From Mimachlamys varia (lineage: Eukaryota > Mollusca > Bivalvia > Pectinida > Pectinidae): a DNA stretch of 64,000 nucleotides. The notes below the pieces were generated by a model. It had not been told where the DNA came from and ran no database searches. It was given only the letters and a program-made list of their open reading frames with translations. The DNA lies in contig OX392534.1 of NCBI GenBank assembly GCA_947623455.1, positions 7,016,001 to 7,080,000 on the forward strand. Reading direction: 5' to 3'. Made by a program: the position numbers and the translations under genes. This document shows, piece after piece, positions 61,988-64,000 of the stretch; within the stretch, counting starts at the first letter, position 1, and each line of letters opens with the position of its first letter.

Positions 61988-64000
61988 ACGAGTTTTTCTT
62001 CTAACTTCTTACTTCATTTTGTACTTACATATCTTCAATAAGTCCAAAGTGAAGTATAATGGACTGCTCGGGAATCATGTTTTTGCCCCAATACACAAAA
62101 GAAGCCACTATTGGATTATATTAGATGTCATAAATTCCTGATGGTTTAGGTTTTCTCGGCGACGTTCAATAAGAACATGTCACCTAATTATCCTGTAGTT
62201 TATCACCCAGCAGCAGAACTGGGTTTTTTACAGGAACACATATGTGGTTCATTAACGACCTGCTAATCAGCTTACAGTTGTAACATCCCTATAGTCCTTT
62301 GAATACGAACTTGAAAATTCCTAAAAATCACCTGATAACAAGAAAAAGGAAATCCAGACATGAACTGGAATCAAAAGGCCCATCAACCGCACCGTGTATC
62401 ACAACATAAACATGATGGATGGCAACAGATAATCAAAAAGGAATAAAGAATCCATAGGATTCTTCAAGTCTGGTCAGGAAATAAAAAAGAGGAAAAAATA
62501 TCTGAAAATAAGGAATATTATGACAAATTGTGTTTTCAACCATTTATTTCACCTGCTTAGCTAAGACATGATGAGTAAGGTGATGATAGAGGCTATCGGA
62601 GCCGTTATTGGGTAAGAATAGGGGTAAATTACAAGCGTATGCCTATAGAAAATGAACTGATGGGAATTCCATTAAATCAATAACAATTGAGTGTGGTTCA
62701 TAACGCCTCATCCCCGATGATGTACCCTGATGGCCATTTCCGCCCGCTACAGTAGCTCCGAAGAAAGAGCGCGTGGAGTAAAGCGTGCTGCATGATTATG
62801 GCTTGTAGGTATTTGTGTGTCAACTCTACTGGATAAAACACCATTTTTATACGATCACACGATGTCAGATGTCATATCCACCAGTCCCGAGAGCATGCAT
62901 CACCGAACACTTAATTCTCTTTTTATGAGATGAAAAATAATTCTGTAGTGCATCACGTCCAGTGAAATCAATGTTGCTCAAGTCCTTGTCTGATTGGTCA
63001 ATATAAAAAAAAAAAAGAAATAATTTGCCGATGTGGTCTTGACAAGATTTACTAACTAGCTTGTTAGACTGTCCGAGCTGTCACGACTGTCCACTCAACT
63101 CTGGACAGGTCAGTAGTCAACATGTCCAGATCTACCATGCTAAGAAACCGTATCCTACTTGCCATTAAATCTAATTCCGAGCAGGAATCGACTTCCTTGC
63201 CTACACATTGACAGCTTCTCTTTACAATACACTTAAGCTTTCATAAGCATGTTGACTTTCAAGTAGCCATGTTTCCATCAACCCTGTCAATCCTGCATTA
63301 GCTCCATGGACTCATCCATCACATAGTTCAGGTTGTTCCAACTCCATCTAAAAGGGTATATACTTCCAAAGGATTTGGTTTGCTAATCTTATAATCATTA
63401 TTCTTCGAATGAAAATAAAAGTTCTTCTTTTTAGGATTTCTATACGCATTCAAGGTCCCTTGCTAAAGTGTTTAAATTGTAAAACCAGTTTTTTTTATTA
63501 CGTGTTTTCTTTCCGACATACTGATTTGATTTAAATGTCATTTTCTTTCAAGGTATTTATTATGGTATTCAGTTTCATCTATTAGCAGAAGAAAAGAACT
63601 GGTCTTTCGTCTTCACAGGTCTGTTTTTTGTCGATAGATTAGTACACTATTGCACATATCTGTAAGATATATTTTTTCAGTTCTACAAAGTATGAGAAAC
63701 TGGAGGATCATGTTACAATTTCTTACACAGAACTCTTTAAGTGCTAACAGTAAATGTGCCTTTCTACAATGTCGGAATGTGTTGTTTTTTTCTGTAACTT
63801 CTCATCACAACAATGCCATTTTCCTATCTAATTGTCTTCGCTTTATATTGTCTGTATATATATATATACAACAACAAATGTCTGCTTGCAGAAATATTCC
63901 TCTTATGTTTTAATTTAAGACTATCCAAGCACAGCTATGTTTCAACTACAGTATTATCTATTTTCCATATTGTCTAAATACAGCAATGCTTGACTACAGC
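61988..64000. other. Unique sequence to the window end, no gene recognised
   Basis: The stretch 62700-62900 is less AT-rich. A short (TA)n run lies at about 63857-63868. The last open frame (63650-63913) is T-rich and unremarkable. Confidence 0.5.

Overview
This window looks like non-coding DNA from a marine bivalve mollusc. It is AT-rich by eye, has no bacterial gene packing and no recognisable complete gene. It carries dispersed repeats of a kind I associate with bivalve genomes: elements opening with AACAAGAGGCCC and closing in a CCAGGTGAGCTAAAA hairpin, tRNA-derived SINEs with a CTCCGGGTACTCCGG-type core, and many minisatellites. Genus and species cannot be told from the sequence. It could be an intergenic stretch or the inside of a large intron.

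Layout. 1-9.5 kb: ordinary unique sequence with one short duplication. 9.5-10.7 kb: a mobile-element nest, with a fragment that reads like one NHL repeat, a small inverted-repeat element abutting it, then a composite element (A) with three ~155-bp core units. 16.0-19.5 kb: minisatellites with 57-bp and 54-bp units. 23.7-24.3 kb: a decayed T-rich tandem array with a G-quadruplex motif. 27.7-29.9 kb: a 2.2-kb composite element (B) with the same ends as A and thirteen 145-bp cores, each holding a palindromic nuclear-receptor-type site. 35.9-36.6 kb: a long near-perfect hairpin followed by a 41-bp minisatellite. 39.7-39.9 kb: SINE on the minus strand. 43.0-43.3 kb: a remnant of another dispersed repeat. 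46.0-46.6 kb: 60-bp minisatellite. 47.9-48.1 kb: a cluster of homeodomain-type TAATTA sites. 48.7-49.4 kb: 43-bp minisatellite. 49.8-50.0 kb: a second SINE. 50.5-52.0 kb: an 18-bp minisatellite of about 80 copies with two interspersed variants. 59.5-60.4 kb: a dimeric ~84-bp array followed by a run of same-strand TGACCT half-sites. The remaining sequence is unique and without recognised features.

The most interesting material is the pair of composite elements. Both ends can form hairpins, the 3' hairpin shows compensatory base change between the two copies, and the interior has been replaced by or amplified into different tandem cores. The core array in B spread partly as 290-bp dimers and multiplied a palindrome matching the extended half-site used by ERR/NR5A-type nuclear receptors. 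I found no operon, CRISPR array, intact tRNA or rRNA gene. The long open frames in the window lie almost entirely in tandem arrays whose unit length is a multiple of three. Short exons could be missed, because no alignment or splice model could be run.
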